From the NCBI RefSeq assembly GCF_000722635.1, contig NZ_JOKH01000001.1, positions 1-64,000 of the forward strand: a stretch of 64,000 nt of DNA, in the 5' to 3' direction. The number at the start of each line of letters is the position of its first letter. The stretch's first letter is position 1. Positions 9,691 to 18,627 of this stretch are shown here, piece by piece. The position numbers and the translations under genes were made by a program. The stretch comes from Endozoicomonas numazuensis. GTDB lineage: Bacteria > Pseudomonadota > Gammaproteobacteria > Pseudomonadales > Endozoicomonadaceae. Under the pieces are notes generated by a model. That model did no database searches, was not told the origin of the DNA, and saw only the letters and a program-made list of their open reading frames with translations.

Positions 9691-9719
9691 AAAAAACCGC
9701 CAGAGTGGCGGTTTTTTTT
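9691..9719 (-). terminator. Bidirectional terminator after sspB
   Basis: A perfect stem, aaaaaaccgcca / tggcggtttttt, with a 3-nt loop is flanked by an A run and a T run. It lies 35 bp beyond the sspB stop, so it works for the leftward sspA-sspB transcript and could also act rightward. Confidence 0.9.
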
Positions 9720-9753
9720 AGAAGGCAAAATCGATCTTAAGATCAATCTAAAC

Positions 9754-10221
9754 CTACTTAACGACTTTCAGGTGAGGCCTTCCAGGCTTGCGAGGAGGCT
9801 TATCTGACTCTTCTTCTTTAGCAGCAACAGAAGCTTCCTGCGGCTCAGGATCTGAGACAGCTTCCAGCTCAAAGTGCGGAGATACTTCTTCTTCAATCTC
9901 TGAAAATGGCTCAACCTCAAACACCATGCCCTGACCGTTCTCACGAGCATAAATAGCCATCAACGCTTCTACTGGCACCATTATCGTCAATGCTTCACCA
10001 CCAAAGCGCCCGTCGAAAGTAATCACATCATTTCCCATATGCATAGCACGAACGGCTGCAGGGGAAACATTGAGTACTATCTGGCCATCCTTAACATATT
10101 CTCTTGGCACTTCTACCCCTTTTCGGGCAGCGTCCACTAAAATGTAAGGGGTGCAGTCATTTTCAAGAATCCAGTCATACAAAGCTCTGGCAATGTATGG
10201 GCGACTGCTGGTCATCGTCAT
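9754..10221 (-). CDS. sspB: ClpXP adaptor SspB
   Basis: SspB tethers ssrA-tagged and other substrates to the ClpXP protease. The N-terminal domain (RPYIARALYDWILENDCTPY, then VPREYVKDGQIVLNVSP and FDGRFGG) is the substrate-binding fold. An acidic, poorly ordered linker (about residues 105-145) leads to a C-terminal tail ending GRPHLKVVK, the ClpX-docking peptide. Length 155 is normal. It follows sspA, with an unusually structured 278-bp gap. The start could be Met1 or Met3. Confidence 0.95.
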   Translation of the reverse strand: MTMTSSRPYIARALYDWILENDCTPYILVDAARKGVEVPREYVKDGQIVLNVSPAAVRAMHMGNDVITFDGRFGGEALTIMVPVEALMAIYARENGQGMVFEVEPFSEIEEEVSPHFELEAVSDPEPQEASVAAKEEESDKPPRKPGRPHLKVVK

Positions 10222-10306
10222 AATCTGTCTCCATCCAGGCTAACTTCCGATGGTTGCCTGGCAAAAAGCCAACTCATCCTTTTCAACCATCAATAACCAC
10301 TATAGA

Positions 10307-10388
10307 AGAAGCCCTTCAGCTATTTCTCTACCTTGTGAAAGTGGTTCAATCACTGAAGGTTATTCCGGGGAAAATATAAAGGGCTTCT
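10307..10388 (-). promoter_or_regulatory. Mutually exclusive hairpins between sspA and sspB
   Basis: Outer arms agaagccctt (10307-10316) and aagggcttct (10379-10388) pair perfectly. Inner arms ccttcag (10313-10319) and ctgaagg (10353-10359) also pair and overlap the outer left arm, so only one can form at a time. The structure lies in the transcript between sspA and sspB. No credible gene occupies 10222-10499. Confidence 0.4.
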
Positions 10389-10499
10389 CATCCGCTAAGA
10401 AACTATCACTGCTCAAGGCTGCCTTAGCTTATGGCTTATTAGCCAGATCGTTCGCCCCGACACTCAACTGCTTGAGATGAAGTCAGGGCAAGTCTCAAA

Positions 10500-11135
10500 T
10501 CAAAGAGTGTCACGCATCTCTTTTTCGATTTCAGACAGGCTTTCCTTGAAAGATTCACGCTCAAACAAACGTTCAGCATAATCCAGGATTGCCTGCCCTT
10601 GCTTAGGCAGCTCTATACCCATGGCTGGAAGTCTCCACAAGATCGGAGCAACACAGCAATCAACCAAGGTAAATTCTTCACTCATGAAGAATGGCTTTTC
10701 AGCAAAAATAGGTGCAACAGACAACAGGCTTTCACGCAGCTCTTTACGAGCACGGGCCGCAGGTGTCTCTTTGGTTTTTGGATCCATAATGGTATCCACC
10801 AGGCTGCACCAGTCTTTCTGGATTCGATGCATCATCAGACGACTCTGAGCACGGCTGACCGGATAAACAGGCAGCAGCGGAGGATGAGGAAAACGCTCAT
10901 CCAGATACTCCATCATGACACTGGGCTCATAAAGCACCAGTTCACGATCAACCAGAGTCGGAAGACTATTGTACGGGTTGAGATCAGACAGTTCCTGAGG
11001 CAAATTTTCAGGACTTACATCCTGAATATCTACCGCAACCCCTTTTTCGGCCAGAACAATGCGAACCCTGTGACAGTAGTGGTCAGATGGATCCGAGAAA
11101 AAAATCATGGATGACTTTTTGGCAACTACAGCCAT
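10500..11135 (-). CDS. sspA: Stringent starvation protein A, RNA polymerase-associated GST-fold protein
   Basis: SspA has a glutathione-transferase fold without known GST activity and binds RNA polymerase to alter transcription during starvation and acid stress. Hallmarks: [21 protein letters not shown] at the start of the thioredoxin-like half, [35 protein letters not shown] (the surface-exposed proline patch) and [16 protein letters not shown]. The ATG at 11135 starts MAVVAKK as in homologues. A longer frame to 11192 adds residues unlike the family. It precedes sspB. Confidence 0.95.
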   Translation of the reverse strand: MAVVAKKSSMIFFSDPSDHYCHRVRIVLAEKGVAVDIQDVSPENLPQELSDLNPYNSLPTLVDRELVLYEPSVMMEYLDERFPHPPLLPVYPVSRAQSRLMMHRIQKDWCSLVDTIMDPKTKETPAARARKELRESLLSVAPIFAEKPFFMSEEFTLVDCCVAPILWRLPAMGIELPKQGQAILDYAERLFERESFKESLSEIEKEMRDTL

Positions 11136-11358
11136 GAAGTACCCCCGCCTCATGTAAAGGAAATGTGCTCCCGACCGAGCCAGACCACTCATTCGATTCC
11201 ATAATTCGGATGAGCAACACTGACTTAACGAGCCGATACAAGAAAATAACGGGTTATCTTAGCAAACTTTACACCCTGCGGAATAGATGCCCTGAAAACT
11301 TTCGTGACTCCGCAGCGTAATAACCCGAAAAACCAACAAAATAACGTTTTACCGAAAC

Positions 11359-11386
11359 AAAAAAAGCCCGCCAGGGTCAGCGAGCT
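11359..11386 (-). terminator. Terminator after metQ
   Basis: Reading leftward, the RNA forms an AGCTCGC / GCGGGCT stem followed by seven T residues, about 20 bp beyond the metQ stop at 11404. Confidence 0.7.
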
Positions 11387-11403
11387 CTTTAATCGGCCTG
11401 GAA

Positions 11404-12222
11404 TCACTTCCAGCCAGGTACCGCACTGCCCTTGAACAACTCCTTGGCTTTTTCTTCTACAGCAGGAGTGTGATAGGACTCAACCAGAGCCTGGATGCGA
11501 GGGTCATTTTTATTATCCTCACGAGCCACGATCAGATTGACATAAGGAGAATCCTTATCCTCAACCAGTAATGCATCGCGTTCAGGCAGCAGATTCGCTG
11601 GAACGGAGTAGGTTGAATTAATGAAAGCCAGATCAACATCATCCAAAGAACGAGGCAGTTGCGCAGCATCCAGCTCGATAAAATTCAGTTTCTTAGGGTT
11701 TTCAATAATATCAGCCGGCGTAGCTTCCAGGTTGTTAATATCCTTCAGCTTGATAAAACCTTTATTCGCCAGCAGGATCAACGTACGACCTTCATTACTC
11801 GGATCATTAGGAATGGCAACTTTAGCTCCGTCTCTCAGCTCGCTGATATCCTTTATCTTCTTGGAATAAGCGCCAATCGGGTACACGAAGGTATTTCCCA
11901 CAGCAGCCAGCTTGAAGCCACGATCCCGAATCATACTTTCCAGATAAGGCTTGTGCTGGAACGCATTAGCGTCGATAGAGCTATCCGCCAGTGCAACATT
12001 GGGAGAAACATAGTCGGAAAACTCAACCAGCTCAACATCAACCCCATGATCCTTCTTGGCAATGTCAGCAGCCACTTTCATGACATCCGCTTCCGGCCCT
12101 GCCATAACACCTACTTTTAAGGGACCATCAGAGGCATTATCAGAGCCACAACCTGTTAGCAGTACAGTGGCCACCACCAGCGCTGCACCTGCAAGCGTTT
12201 TAAATTTATCTATAGAAAACAT
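11404..12222 (-). CDS. metQ: Methionine ABC transporter substrate-binding lipoprotein
   Basis: MetQ binds D- and L-methionine in the periplasm and delivers it to MetNI. The signal peptide ends with lipobox LTGC (Cys25). The NlpA/MetQ domain follows: KVGVMAGPEADVMKVA, DYVSPNVALADSSIDANAFQHKPYLE, the VYPIGAYS segment and AFINSTYSVPANL. Length 272 is typical. It is the last gene of metN-metI-metQ, 72 bp after metI, and is followed by a terminator. Confidence 0.94.
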   Translation of the reverse strand: MFSIDKFKTLAGAALVVATVLLTGCGSDNASDGPLKVGVMAGPEADVMKVAADIAKKDHGVDVELVEFSDYVSPNVALADSSIDANAFQHKPYLESMIRDRGFKLAAVGNTFVYPIGAYSKKIKDISELRDGAKVAIPNDPSNEGRTLILLANKGFIKLKDINNLEATPADIIENPKKLNFIELDAAQLPRSLDDVDLAFINSTYSVPANLLPERDALLVEDKDSPYVNLIVAREDNKNDPRIQALVESYHTPAVEEKAKELFKGSAVPGWK

Positions 12223-12294
12223 ACTTCACTTCTCCAGCCAGCCAGTTCTTTGGGGACAAGCAACAGATACAGCTTGTCCCATTCAACAATATAA

Positions 12295-12951
12295 TCAGCG
12301 AGTTCTGTCGTAATAATTTTGCAAACGATCACCAATACTCTGTATTAGCTGCACCAGAACAATCAGGATCACTACCGTAGCCAGCATGATGACACCATCA
12401 AAACGCTGATAGCCGTAACGAATACCCAGATCACCCAGACCACCACCGCCTATGGCTCCTGCCATCGCCGAATAGCTGACCAGAGTCACCAGAGTAATCG
12501 TCATGCCGTTAATCAGTCCGGGACGTGCCTCAGGCAACAACACTCGACTGACAATCTGCAAAGGGGTAGCCCCCATGGATTGAGCGGCCTCCACAAGACC
12601 TGAAGGCACTTCATTGATAGCGCCTTCCGCAATACGGGCAACAAAAGGGATAGCCGCCAGAGTCAAAGGTACGATTGCTGCGGTTGTACCAATGGAAGTA
12701 CCCACCAGCAAACGAGTCAACGGTATAATCGCTACCAGCAGTATAATAAACGGCACAGATCGAGTAGCGTTAACGACGGCACCCAACACCGAATTCAAAA
12801 CGGCATTCTCTTTAATACGGCCAGGCTTGGTGATGTACAACAGCACACCCAAAGGAATGCCCAATAGAAAACTGAGACCTCCGGACACTGCTGTCATATA
12901 GACAGTTTCCCAAAGCGCCTTAACCAGGAGCAGCCAGGAATCAACTGACAT
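12295..12951 (-). CDS. metI: Methionine ABC transporter permease
   Basis: MetI is the inner-membrane channel subunit for methionine uptake. The 218 residues contain five hydrophobic segments (first about 17-37). The cytoplasmic coupling (EAA) loop is EAAQSMGATPLQIVSRVLLPEA, which docks to MetN. The start overlaps the end of metN by 11 bp, indicating coupled translation. Confidence 0.94.
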   Translation of the reverse strand: MSVDSWLLLVKALWETVYMTAVSGGLSFLLGIPLGVLLYITKPGRIKENAVLNSVLGAVVNATRSVPFIILLVAIIPLTRLLVGTSIGTTAAIVPLTLAAIPFVARIAEGAINEVPSGLVEAAQSMGATPLQIVSRVLLPEARPGLINGMTITLVTLVSYSAMAGAIGGGGLGDLGIRYGYQRFDGVIMLATVVILIVLVQLIQSIGDRLQNYYDRTR

Positions 12952-13972
12952 AGCCTACTACCTCCACCTGCACATTTTCCTTCAGAAAATTCATGGATGC
13001 CTCTACATCCTTTTCATTCCCCATAATTTCCACCATCAGAAAGCCCATGGACTTGCTATGAACGGTTTCAATATCAGCCTGCAGAATGACGAAATCAGTA
13101 CCAAACTGTTTTGCCGCCTGAGTAATCAATGGCTCAACGACCCGCTGCCCTACAAAAGTAATCCGTACAACCGGCCTTGAACCTTTTACAGGTTCCGACT
13201 GAAAACGACTCTCTACCTCTGCAACCGGCTTTTCGTGGATAGCACTGCGCACGAATTCTCTGGCGAGATCGGTCTGGGGGTTCAAAAAGAATGATTCAAC
13301 ATCATTCTCTTCAATCAGTTGACCATGACTGAGTATGGCAACACGATCACAAATAGTTTTAACAACGTCCATTTCATGAGTAATGATCAACACAGTAATC
13401 TTCAGCTCACGATTGATATCCTTGAGAAGCGCCAGAATGGACCGGGTTGTTTGAGGGTCTAACGCAGAAGTCGCTTCATCACACAACAAAACCTTTGGCT
13501 TACTGGCCAAAGCACGGGCAATGGCCACTCTCTGTTTCTGCCCCCCCGACAGCTGGGAAGGATAACTGTCACGCTTGTCTTTCAACCCAGTCAACTCCAG
13601 CAAGGGAGCAACGGCCGTTTCTATTTCTTGCTGAGTGGCACCTGCCAGCTCTAACGGTAAAGCAATATTTTGATAAACCGTCCGACTCGATAGCAGGTTG
13701 AAATGCTGGAATATCATACCGATGTTGCGTCGAGCCTGACGCAGCCCTTTTTCAGATAGCCGGGTAAGATCTTGTCCATCAACCACCACACCCCCAGAAC
13801 TGGGACGTTCGAGCAAGTTTACACAACGAATGAGGGTACTCTTACCGGCGCCACTGGAGCCAATCACACCGTATATCGATCCTTCAGGCACACTGAGATT
13901 AATGCTATCAAGAGCTTTAACCTCTTTTTCACCCGCCTGGAACACCTTGGTAAGGTTTTTCAGTTCTATCAT
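12941..13972 (-). CDS. metN: Methionine ABC transporter ATPase
   Basis: MetN hydrolyses ATP to drive methionine import. It shows Walker [10 protein letters not shown] (about residue 38), the Q loop, signature [15 protein letters not shown], Walker [13 protein letters not shown] and the H-loop His in IITHEMDV. Residues about 265-343 form the C-terminal NIL (ferredoxin-like) domain that binds methionine and inhibits transport when methionine is plentiful. AGGAG lies just before the ATG. First gene of metNIQ; no MetJ box recognised upstream. Confidence 0.95.
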   Translation of the reverse strand: MIELKNLTKVFQAGEKEVKALDSINLSVPEGSIYGVIGSSGAGKSTLIRCVNLLERPSSGGVVVDGQDLTRLSEKGLRQARRNIGMIFQHFNLLSSRTVYQNIALPLELAGATQQEIETAVAPLLELTGLKDKRDSYPSQLSGGQKQRVAIARALASKPKVLLCDEATSALDPQTTRSILALLKDINRELKITVLIITHEMDVVKTICDRVAILSHGQLIEENDVESFFLNPQTDLAREFVRSAIHEKPVAEVESRFQSEPVKGSRPVVRITFVGQRVVEPLITQAAKQFGTDFVILQADIETVHSKSMGFLMVEIMGNEKDVEASMNFLKENVQVEVVGYVS

Positions 13973-14110
13973 CGTTACTCCTGCCTGATCCCGATAAAAT
14001 CAGGGCATGCTGCCTGAGTTATACTCAGTCAGTTTTATCAATCCATCTATCTGGGTGGGCTTTATGAGAGCAACCCCTCTTCAGGGCGGCCTATTTTTCG
14101 CAGACAAAAA

Positions 14111-14143
14111 AAAAACCACTCTGCGCTAAACAGAGTGGTTTTT
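14111..14143 (-). terminator. Strong leftward terminator between yjiG and metN
   Basis: A perfect 13-bp stem (aaaaaccactctg / cagagtggttttt) with a 7-nt loop is followed, reading leftward, by a run of ten T. It may end the yjiHG transcript, or attenuate a long metN leader, since it lies 138 bp before the metN ATG. Confidence 0.75.
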
Positions 14144-14487
14144 CATGAATTCGTTCATAAACCCTTCTTTTAGCGGTATTTCTATAGCGCCCGCAAGCCA
14201 AGACAAATCAGCGCATTAGCGAAACACTACCTGAGCCAGCCCAACAAGTCAACACACTCATTCATGGACAGTCCATGTAGCACGAGACATGGCTTGAGAT
14301 TACAGAACAAGATAGGTTGAAACGCCTTGTAGCCCATTTACTTTATCTCAAAGCATACCGCCTCCCTTGAGATTCGCCTTACCTTGCAAGACCTTAAAGA
14401 GTATTGGAGATAGCATTAAGGCGGATCGATCCAGGAATGATGACAACCTTGATCATGAGATGAACAGTTTAGGCATTAAAGAAAACA
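14144..14487. other. Intergenic stretch without a supported gene
   Basis: No intact frame is seen. On the plus strand about 14309-14410, two frames give short peptides such as RLKRLVAHLLYLKAYRL and LEIRLTLQDLKEYWR broken by a frameshift and stops. This could be the remnant of a coding sequence, possibly a transposase, but I cannot name it. Confidence 0.3.
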
Positions 14488-14560
14488 GAGGCGTAGAAAA
14501 AGAGGCGTAGAAAAAGAGGCGTAGAAAAAGAGGCGTAGAAAAAGAGGCGTAGAAAAAGAG
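14488..14560. repeat. Tandem array of a 14-bp unit, 5.2 copies
   Basis: The unit gaggcgtagaaaaa is repeated exactly five times from 14488 to 14557, followed by a further gag. The copies are identical, so the expansion is recent or actively maintained. There are no spacers, so this is not a CRISPR array. Confidence 0.95.
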
Positions 14561-14668
14561 AGTTAAGAATGATATTCCAGAATTCAGAGAACGATGGGGA
14601 ATGGTAACCATTAAAGATAGTGAAGACGTGGCCCGTACTCTCCAGGGTCGATATTATAAGCCATCTTC

Positions 14669-14703
14669 GTCCGGAACTTCTGTTACGAGCAGAAGTTCCG
14701 GAC
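14669..14703 (-). terminator. Perfect hairpin beyond yjiG
   Basis: Arms gtccggaacttctg and cagaagttccggac form a perfect 14-bp stem with a 7-nt loop starting 11 bp past the yjiG stop. It lacks a T run, so it could be a processing or RNA-stabilising structure. Confidence 0.55.
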
Positions 14704-14713
14704 ACTGATTCCT

Positions 14714-15187
14714 TCAGACCAGAATGTTCATCACAAACATAGCCATGAAAGCGTTCAGGATACAAATACCAAACAGTACAGGGTAATAACGAGCTTCGGT
14801 ACCAATCACACCCAGAATACGGCCTGCATATTGAATCGTTGAACCCATCAGATAGATAGCAGGTGCCAGAATTGCAATATCACGCGCCTGCAAAAGCCCT
14901 TCAGAGAGCAAGCCCACAGTCACACCGACCGCACCGCCCATAGACATGATGGCACTCATCAGTACAGCTGCGCCCTCACCCGGAAGACCCACCACACCCA
15001 TGACCGGCCCAAACACAGAAGACAGCATATCCAGAGCACCGGTAATCGTCAGCGCCTTAATGATGATAAAAGCCATCATCACATTAGGGATCGTGCTGCT
15101 GGTGCCAATAGCCCAACCTTTTCGAGCCCCCTCAACAAAGATATCCGTAATCATCTTTTTCTGTTCGGTTGCAGCTGCCTTAGACAT
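14714..15187 (-). CDS. yjiG: YjiG family inner-membrane protein (nucleoside recognition domain)
   Basis: A 157-residue integral membrane protein with four or five hydrophobic segments. It contains the TSSTIPNVMMAFIIIKAL and MSAIMSMGGAVGVTVGLL helices typical of the SpmB/YjiG nucleoside-recognition (Gate) family. Its biochemical role is unknown. The ATG at 15187 overlaps the yjiH stop (8-bp overlap); an extension to 15232 would lie wholly inside yjiH and was rejected. It works with yjiH as a pair. Confidence 0.8.
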   Translation of the reverse strand: MSKAAATEQKKMITDIFVEGARKGWAIGTSSTIPNVMMAFIIIKALTITGALDMLSSVFGPVMGVVGLPGEGAAVLMSAIMSMGGAVGVTVGLLSEGLLQARDIAILAPAIYLMGSTIQYAGRILGVIGTEARYYPVLFGICILNAFMAMFVMNILV

Positions 15188-15896
15188 TGCGGGCCTCCAG
15201 ACGGGTCTCGGTTTCTGTTTTCTTGCTGGCAAAGTTAAGGTAAAAACGCATGATATTGGCGCCCACTACCTTGAAAATAAACATGATGGCCACCGCAAGA
15301 CCAATGGAACCCGGTACAGATTGACCCGCAGCATCAGTCAGCGTGAATAGAATGGCACCAGAGCTAAAGAAGTTAACAATCAGTGCGCCACCGGAGAATT
15401 GGAAGGCAGTGAAAGTGTTCTTTTCTTTGTCCGTCAATTCGTCATTATCAGAAAGATCCTTGGTCATACCTGCACCTACATCCGTAGACTGAAGGCTACC
15501 GATCAAGGCCAGACCCACCGTACCGGGAACACCCATCAGTGGACGAAGCAAAGGGGTAAGCAGCTTTCGGGCCGCCCTGAGAGCACCATAATGCTCCAAT
15601 ACATTGATCATACCCAGGGCAAACATACATGTAGGCACCAGACCCAAAGCAAATAGAAAACCATCGAGAGCACCACTGCCGCCGGTACCACGGTAAGTTG
15701 TTGCTGTGCTTTCAACAACACCACCGGCTCCTGTCGTAACTCCGTTCAGTAACTTCCCGAAGGCTCCATTCAGCGTGGTGAAATCAAAGACACCATACCA
15801 TTCCGTCGATTTCAGCAGGCCTGAGAAAAAGACTACTGCAAAAGCCAGTGCCACATAGCTTCCGAGCGTGACCTTCTGGTCATCATGAGCGCTCAT
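15180..15896 (-). CDS. yjiH: YjiH family inner-membrane protein (nucleoside recognition domain)
   Basis: A 238-residue membrane protein beginning with a hydrophobic helix at about 13-30. It carries the Gate-domain region LGLVPTCMFALGMINVLEHYGAL and the conserved VGLALIGSLQSTDVGAGMTKDL loop found in YjiH/SpmA-like proteins. It is the upstream partner of yjiG in a two-gene operon. The substrate, if any, is not known. The usual family name reflects domain similarity, not proven nucleoside transport. Confidence 0.8.
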   Translation of the reverse strand: MSAHDDQKVTLGSYVALAFAVVFFSGLLKSTEWYGVFDFTTLNGAFGKLLNGVTTGAGGVVESTATTYRGTGGSGALDGFLFALGLVPTCMFALGMINVLEHYGALRAARKLLTPLLRPLMGVPGTVGLALIGSLQSTDVGAGMTKDLSDNDELTDKEKNTFTAFQFSGGALIVNFFSSGAILFTLTDAAGQSVPGSIGLAVAIMFIFKVVGANIMRFYLNFASKKTETETRLEARNV

Positions 15897-16117
15897 GGGC
15901 TTCCCCCCTTTAGCAACAAGTAATTAATTAATAAGTTAATGGTTAACATGGTAATAGAATTGCTTAACCAAAGGCATTGGGAGTTTTCGCAGGCTCTATG
16001 TGACTAATAACTAACTGAAACGTAACATCCAGCACACGACTTAAACAGGATGAATACCTCAGTAACCAAAGCAGGAAAAATAAATTCTTTTTAGTTGATC
16101 GCGCTGAATATGAAGCG

Positions 16118-16840
16118 CTACCGAACACCAGAAGCAATAGCACTGACACCGGCAATACTGCAAAGAACCAACAAGGCGTGTCGAATTATTCTTTGATCGA
16201 TTCGATGGGAAACACGAGAGGCCATTTTACTGCCCAGCAACACGGGAGGAACCAGCACCAGAGCATATTTAAAGTCTTGCCAGCCGACCATACCGCCAGC
16301 GAATAGGAATGATAGGGAGATGATGCTGCTAAAGACAAAGTAGATGGACATACTGGCCCGAATTCTATCGCCTGATTCGTTCTGCATAACCAGAGCAACA
16401 GGAGGCCCGCCAATAGATGATGTTGTCCCAGTAATCCCGGACACGACCCCAGCAATAAACAAACTGGACTTTGTCGCCTGAATCTTCACCGAAAACAGAC
16501 TGGCAAATACGGCCAGTAAAACCGCTCCTCCCATAAACATACTCATGTGCTCTCTGGAGGCCACCGCTAGAAGATAGGCTCCCAGTAGCGACCCTGGAAC
16601 TCTGCCGGCCACAGCGTACTTCATTTCTGCGAGTTTAATAGAACCCCGGTATTTTCTAACCGTGAGCATAGCCAGAAACATAGCCATGCAGATCAAGGTT
16701 CCAGGCACCAAGGACGGAGCGATGATATAGAGAACAGGGGCAGCCACCACCGCCATCCCAAAGCCAATCATGCCCTGGATCAAAGCACCCACGAAAACAA
16801 CAAGCATAGCTATTATCAGCTGGTACAGGCTCAGATCCAT
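16118..16840 (-). CDS. TauE/SafE family membrane permease
   Basis: Two repeated halves are visible: FVGALIQGMIGFGMAVVAAPVL at about residue 16, and VVSGITGTTSSIGGPPVALVMQ at about 132. These are the signature glycine-rich motifs of TauE/SafE carriers. About seven to eight hydrophobic segments occur over 240 residues. Relatives export sulfite, sulfoacetate or other organic anions. No sulfur-metabolism gene is adjacent, so the substrate remains open. Confidence 0.82.
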   Translation of the reverse strand: MDLSLYQLIIAMLVVFVGALIQGMIGFGMAVVAAPVLYIIAPSLVPGTLICMAMFLAMLTVRKYRGSIKLAEMKYAVAGRVPGSLLGAYLLAVASREHMSMFMGGAVLLAVFASLFSVKIQATKSSLFIAGVVSGITGTTSSIGGPPVALVMQNESGDRIRASMSIYFVFSSIISLSFLFAGGMVGWQDFKYALVLVPPVLLGSKMASRVSHRIDQRIIRHALLVLCSIAGVSAIASGVR

Positions 16841-16958
16841 AACAACACTAAAACATCGCTTATATCGGAAGAGGATATAAATATAACCGTTTGCTATGTG
16901 TTGAATCCACTGTCATTTATACCCATAGATGCCTCTTCATCATTACGACAGTAGACTT

Positions 16959-17540
16959 TTATCGACCAAACAGCTCCTTGTAATGCTTGCGACAGACAGA
17001 AAGATAGCTGTCATTCCCACCAATCTGCACCTGACTACCACTGTTAACCACCTTACCATCAGCATCCAGTCGCACTTGCATGCTGGCTTTTTTTTCACAT
17101 TTCTTACAGATACTTTTCAGTTCACAAAGTTCATCTGCCAGAGCCAGAAGCACACCGCTGGCCGGAAAAGCCTGACCAAAAGCATCAGTGCGGAGACCAA
17201 AACAAAGTACCGGCAAACCCAGATCGTCCACCACGTCGCTTAACTGCCAGACCTGATCTTCCGTCAAAAACTGAGCTTCATCGATCATGACACAGGACAG
17301 TCTTTGTTCTTTATGCTCACGGGCAATTTGCTCAAGCAGATTATCTTCCTTACTGAGAACCAGAGCGTCCTTATGCAAACCAATCCTTGAGGTGATTTTT
17401 CCTTTACCAAAACGATCATCAATGGCAGGGGTCAGCAAAAGCACCCGCTTTCCAGCTGACTGGTAATTATGTGCAGCCTGCAGCAGGTATGTACTCTTTC
17501 CCGAGTCCATGGAAGAAAAATAGAAGTACAGCGAGGCCAT
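16959..17540 (-). CDS. tdk: Thymidine kinase
   Basis: Phosphorylates thymidine to dTMP in the salvage pathway. The protein has the P-loop SMDSGKST (residues about 10-18), IDDRFGKGKITSRIGL, VMIDEAQFL (Walker B with catalytic Glu) and GLRTDAFG. The zinc ribbon has CKKC plus a later CRKH pair, and the substrate lasso is GGNDSYLSVCRKHY. It closely follows the E. coli type over 193 residues. The ATG at 17540 was chosen, with GGAGATA just upstream; TTG at 17543 is an alternative. It is divergent from psuG. Confidence 0.95.
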   Translation of the reverse strand: MASLYFYFSSMDSGKSTYLLQAAHNYQSAGKRVLLLTPAIDDRFGKGKITSRIGLHKDALVLSKEDNLLEQIAREHKEQRLSCVMIDEAQFLTEDQVWQLSDVVDDLGLPVLCFGLRTDAFGQAFPASGVLLALADELCELKSICKKCEKKASMQVRLDADGKVVNSGSQVQIGGNDSYLSVCRKHYKELFGR

Positions 17541-17688
17541 CAATATCTCCGTCTAAACTGTGATTCACTTGAAGCACTGGATTGGCAAGACCGGAACCGG
17601 AATGCCAAGTCATTTTAACCAGAACCCGTGCATTAATGCTGTCAGGAAAACTGCGGTGTTCCTTTCGCTCAATTCACTAGGAGCCTGT

Positions 17689-18609
17689 ATGGTGAACAAC
17701 TTTCTTGATATCCATCCGGATGTTAACACGGCTCTGACCTCTGGTATTCCTGTTGTAGCACTTGAGTCCAGCGTAATTTCCAACGGACTGCCATTCCCCG
17801 AAAACCTGGACATAGCCCTTCAACTTGAAAAAATATTGTTGGATGAGGGCGTACAACCTGCAACAACGGCCATTATCAACGGACGCCTGAAAGCAGGATT
17901 ATCAAAACATGAGCTGGAATGTCTGGCATCTCCAGAGGTCACAACCCACAAAGCAAGTCGCAGAGATTTAGCGGGCTTAATCTGCCAAGAATCATCAGGA
18001 GGAACGACTGTTTCAGCCACCATGATGATAGCTGCCATGGCGGGCATACAAATCATGGCTACTGGCGGAATCGGAGGCGTTCACAAACATGGCGAACAAA
18101 CACTGGACATTTCCGCTGACCTGATTGAGCTGGGACGAACACCTGTGGCCGTAATTTGCGCCGGCCCCAAAGCGATTCTCGATCTACCAAAAACACTGGA
18201 ATTTCTCGAAACTCATGGCGTTCCCGTAGCGGGCTATAAAACAGATATTCTACCCACCTTCTACAGCCGTGGATCCGACCTTCAAGTAGATTTCAAAGTG
18301 AATTCTCCAGAGCAGGCAGCCCGACTGATCGAATACCAGCTCTCCTTACCCGATAGCGGCGGCCTGCTGATCTGCAACCCACTGCCCAAAGAAGAAGCCC
18401 TGCCCTGGGAAGAGATTTCCCCAAAAATCGATGACGCTGTTTTCCACGCAAAGAAACAGGGCATCCATGGCAAAGCACTGACCCCTTTTCTCATTCAGCA
18501 CTTGTATCAGCATCATGGCGAGCAACTGCTGAAGGCCAACTTATCCATTCTCAGACACAACACCCAACTTGCGGCAATGATTGCCCGCGAATTCAACAAC
18601 CAACACTAG
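17689..18609 (+). CDS. psuG: Pseudouridine-5'-phosphate glycosidase
   Basis: PsuG cleaves pseudouridine 5'-phosphate to uracil and ribose 5-phosphate. Conserved blocks: VVALESSVISNGLPFPENL, the catalytic-lysine region THKASRRDLAGL, the metal/phosphate site TTVSATMMIAAMAGI, ATGGIGGVHKHGEQTLDISADL, and VICAGPKAILDLPKTLE. Length 306 is normal from the ATG at 17689, which has AGGAG at the right distance. A frame back to 17560 has no family match. No pseudouridine kinase (psuK) is adjacent, so the pathway partner lies elsewhere. Confidence 0.95.
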   Translation: MVNNFLDIHPDVNTALTSGIPVVALESSVISNGLPFPENLDIALQLEKILLDEGVQPATTAIINGRLKAGLSKHELECLASPEVTTHKASRRDLAGLICQESSGGTTVSATMMIAAMAGIQIMATGGIGGVHKHGEQTLDISADLIELGRTPVAVICAGPKAILDLPKTLEFLETHGVPVAGYKTDILPTFYSRGSDLQVDFKVNSPEQAARLIEYQLSLPDSGGLLICNPLPKEEALPWEEISPKIDDAVFHAKKQGIHGKALTPFLIQHLYQHHGEQLLKANLSILRHNTQLAAMIAREFNNQH

Positions 18610-18627
18610 ACAGGACTGGATTGAACA

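Noticed and set aside
10250-10480. 76-residue frame in the sspA-sspB spacer
   Set aside because: It runs opposite to the operon, has no ribosome site or family resemblance, and overlaps the hairpins.
11225-11407. 60-residue leftward frame after sspA
   Set aside because: It overlaps the metQ terminator and has no recognisable features.
14488-14560. CRISPR-like array
   Set aside because: The 14-bp units are directly adjacent with no spacers, and no cas genes are present.
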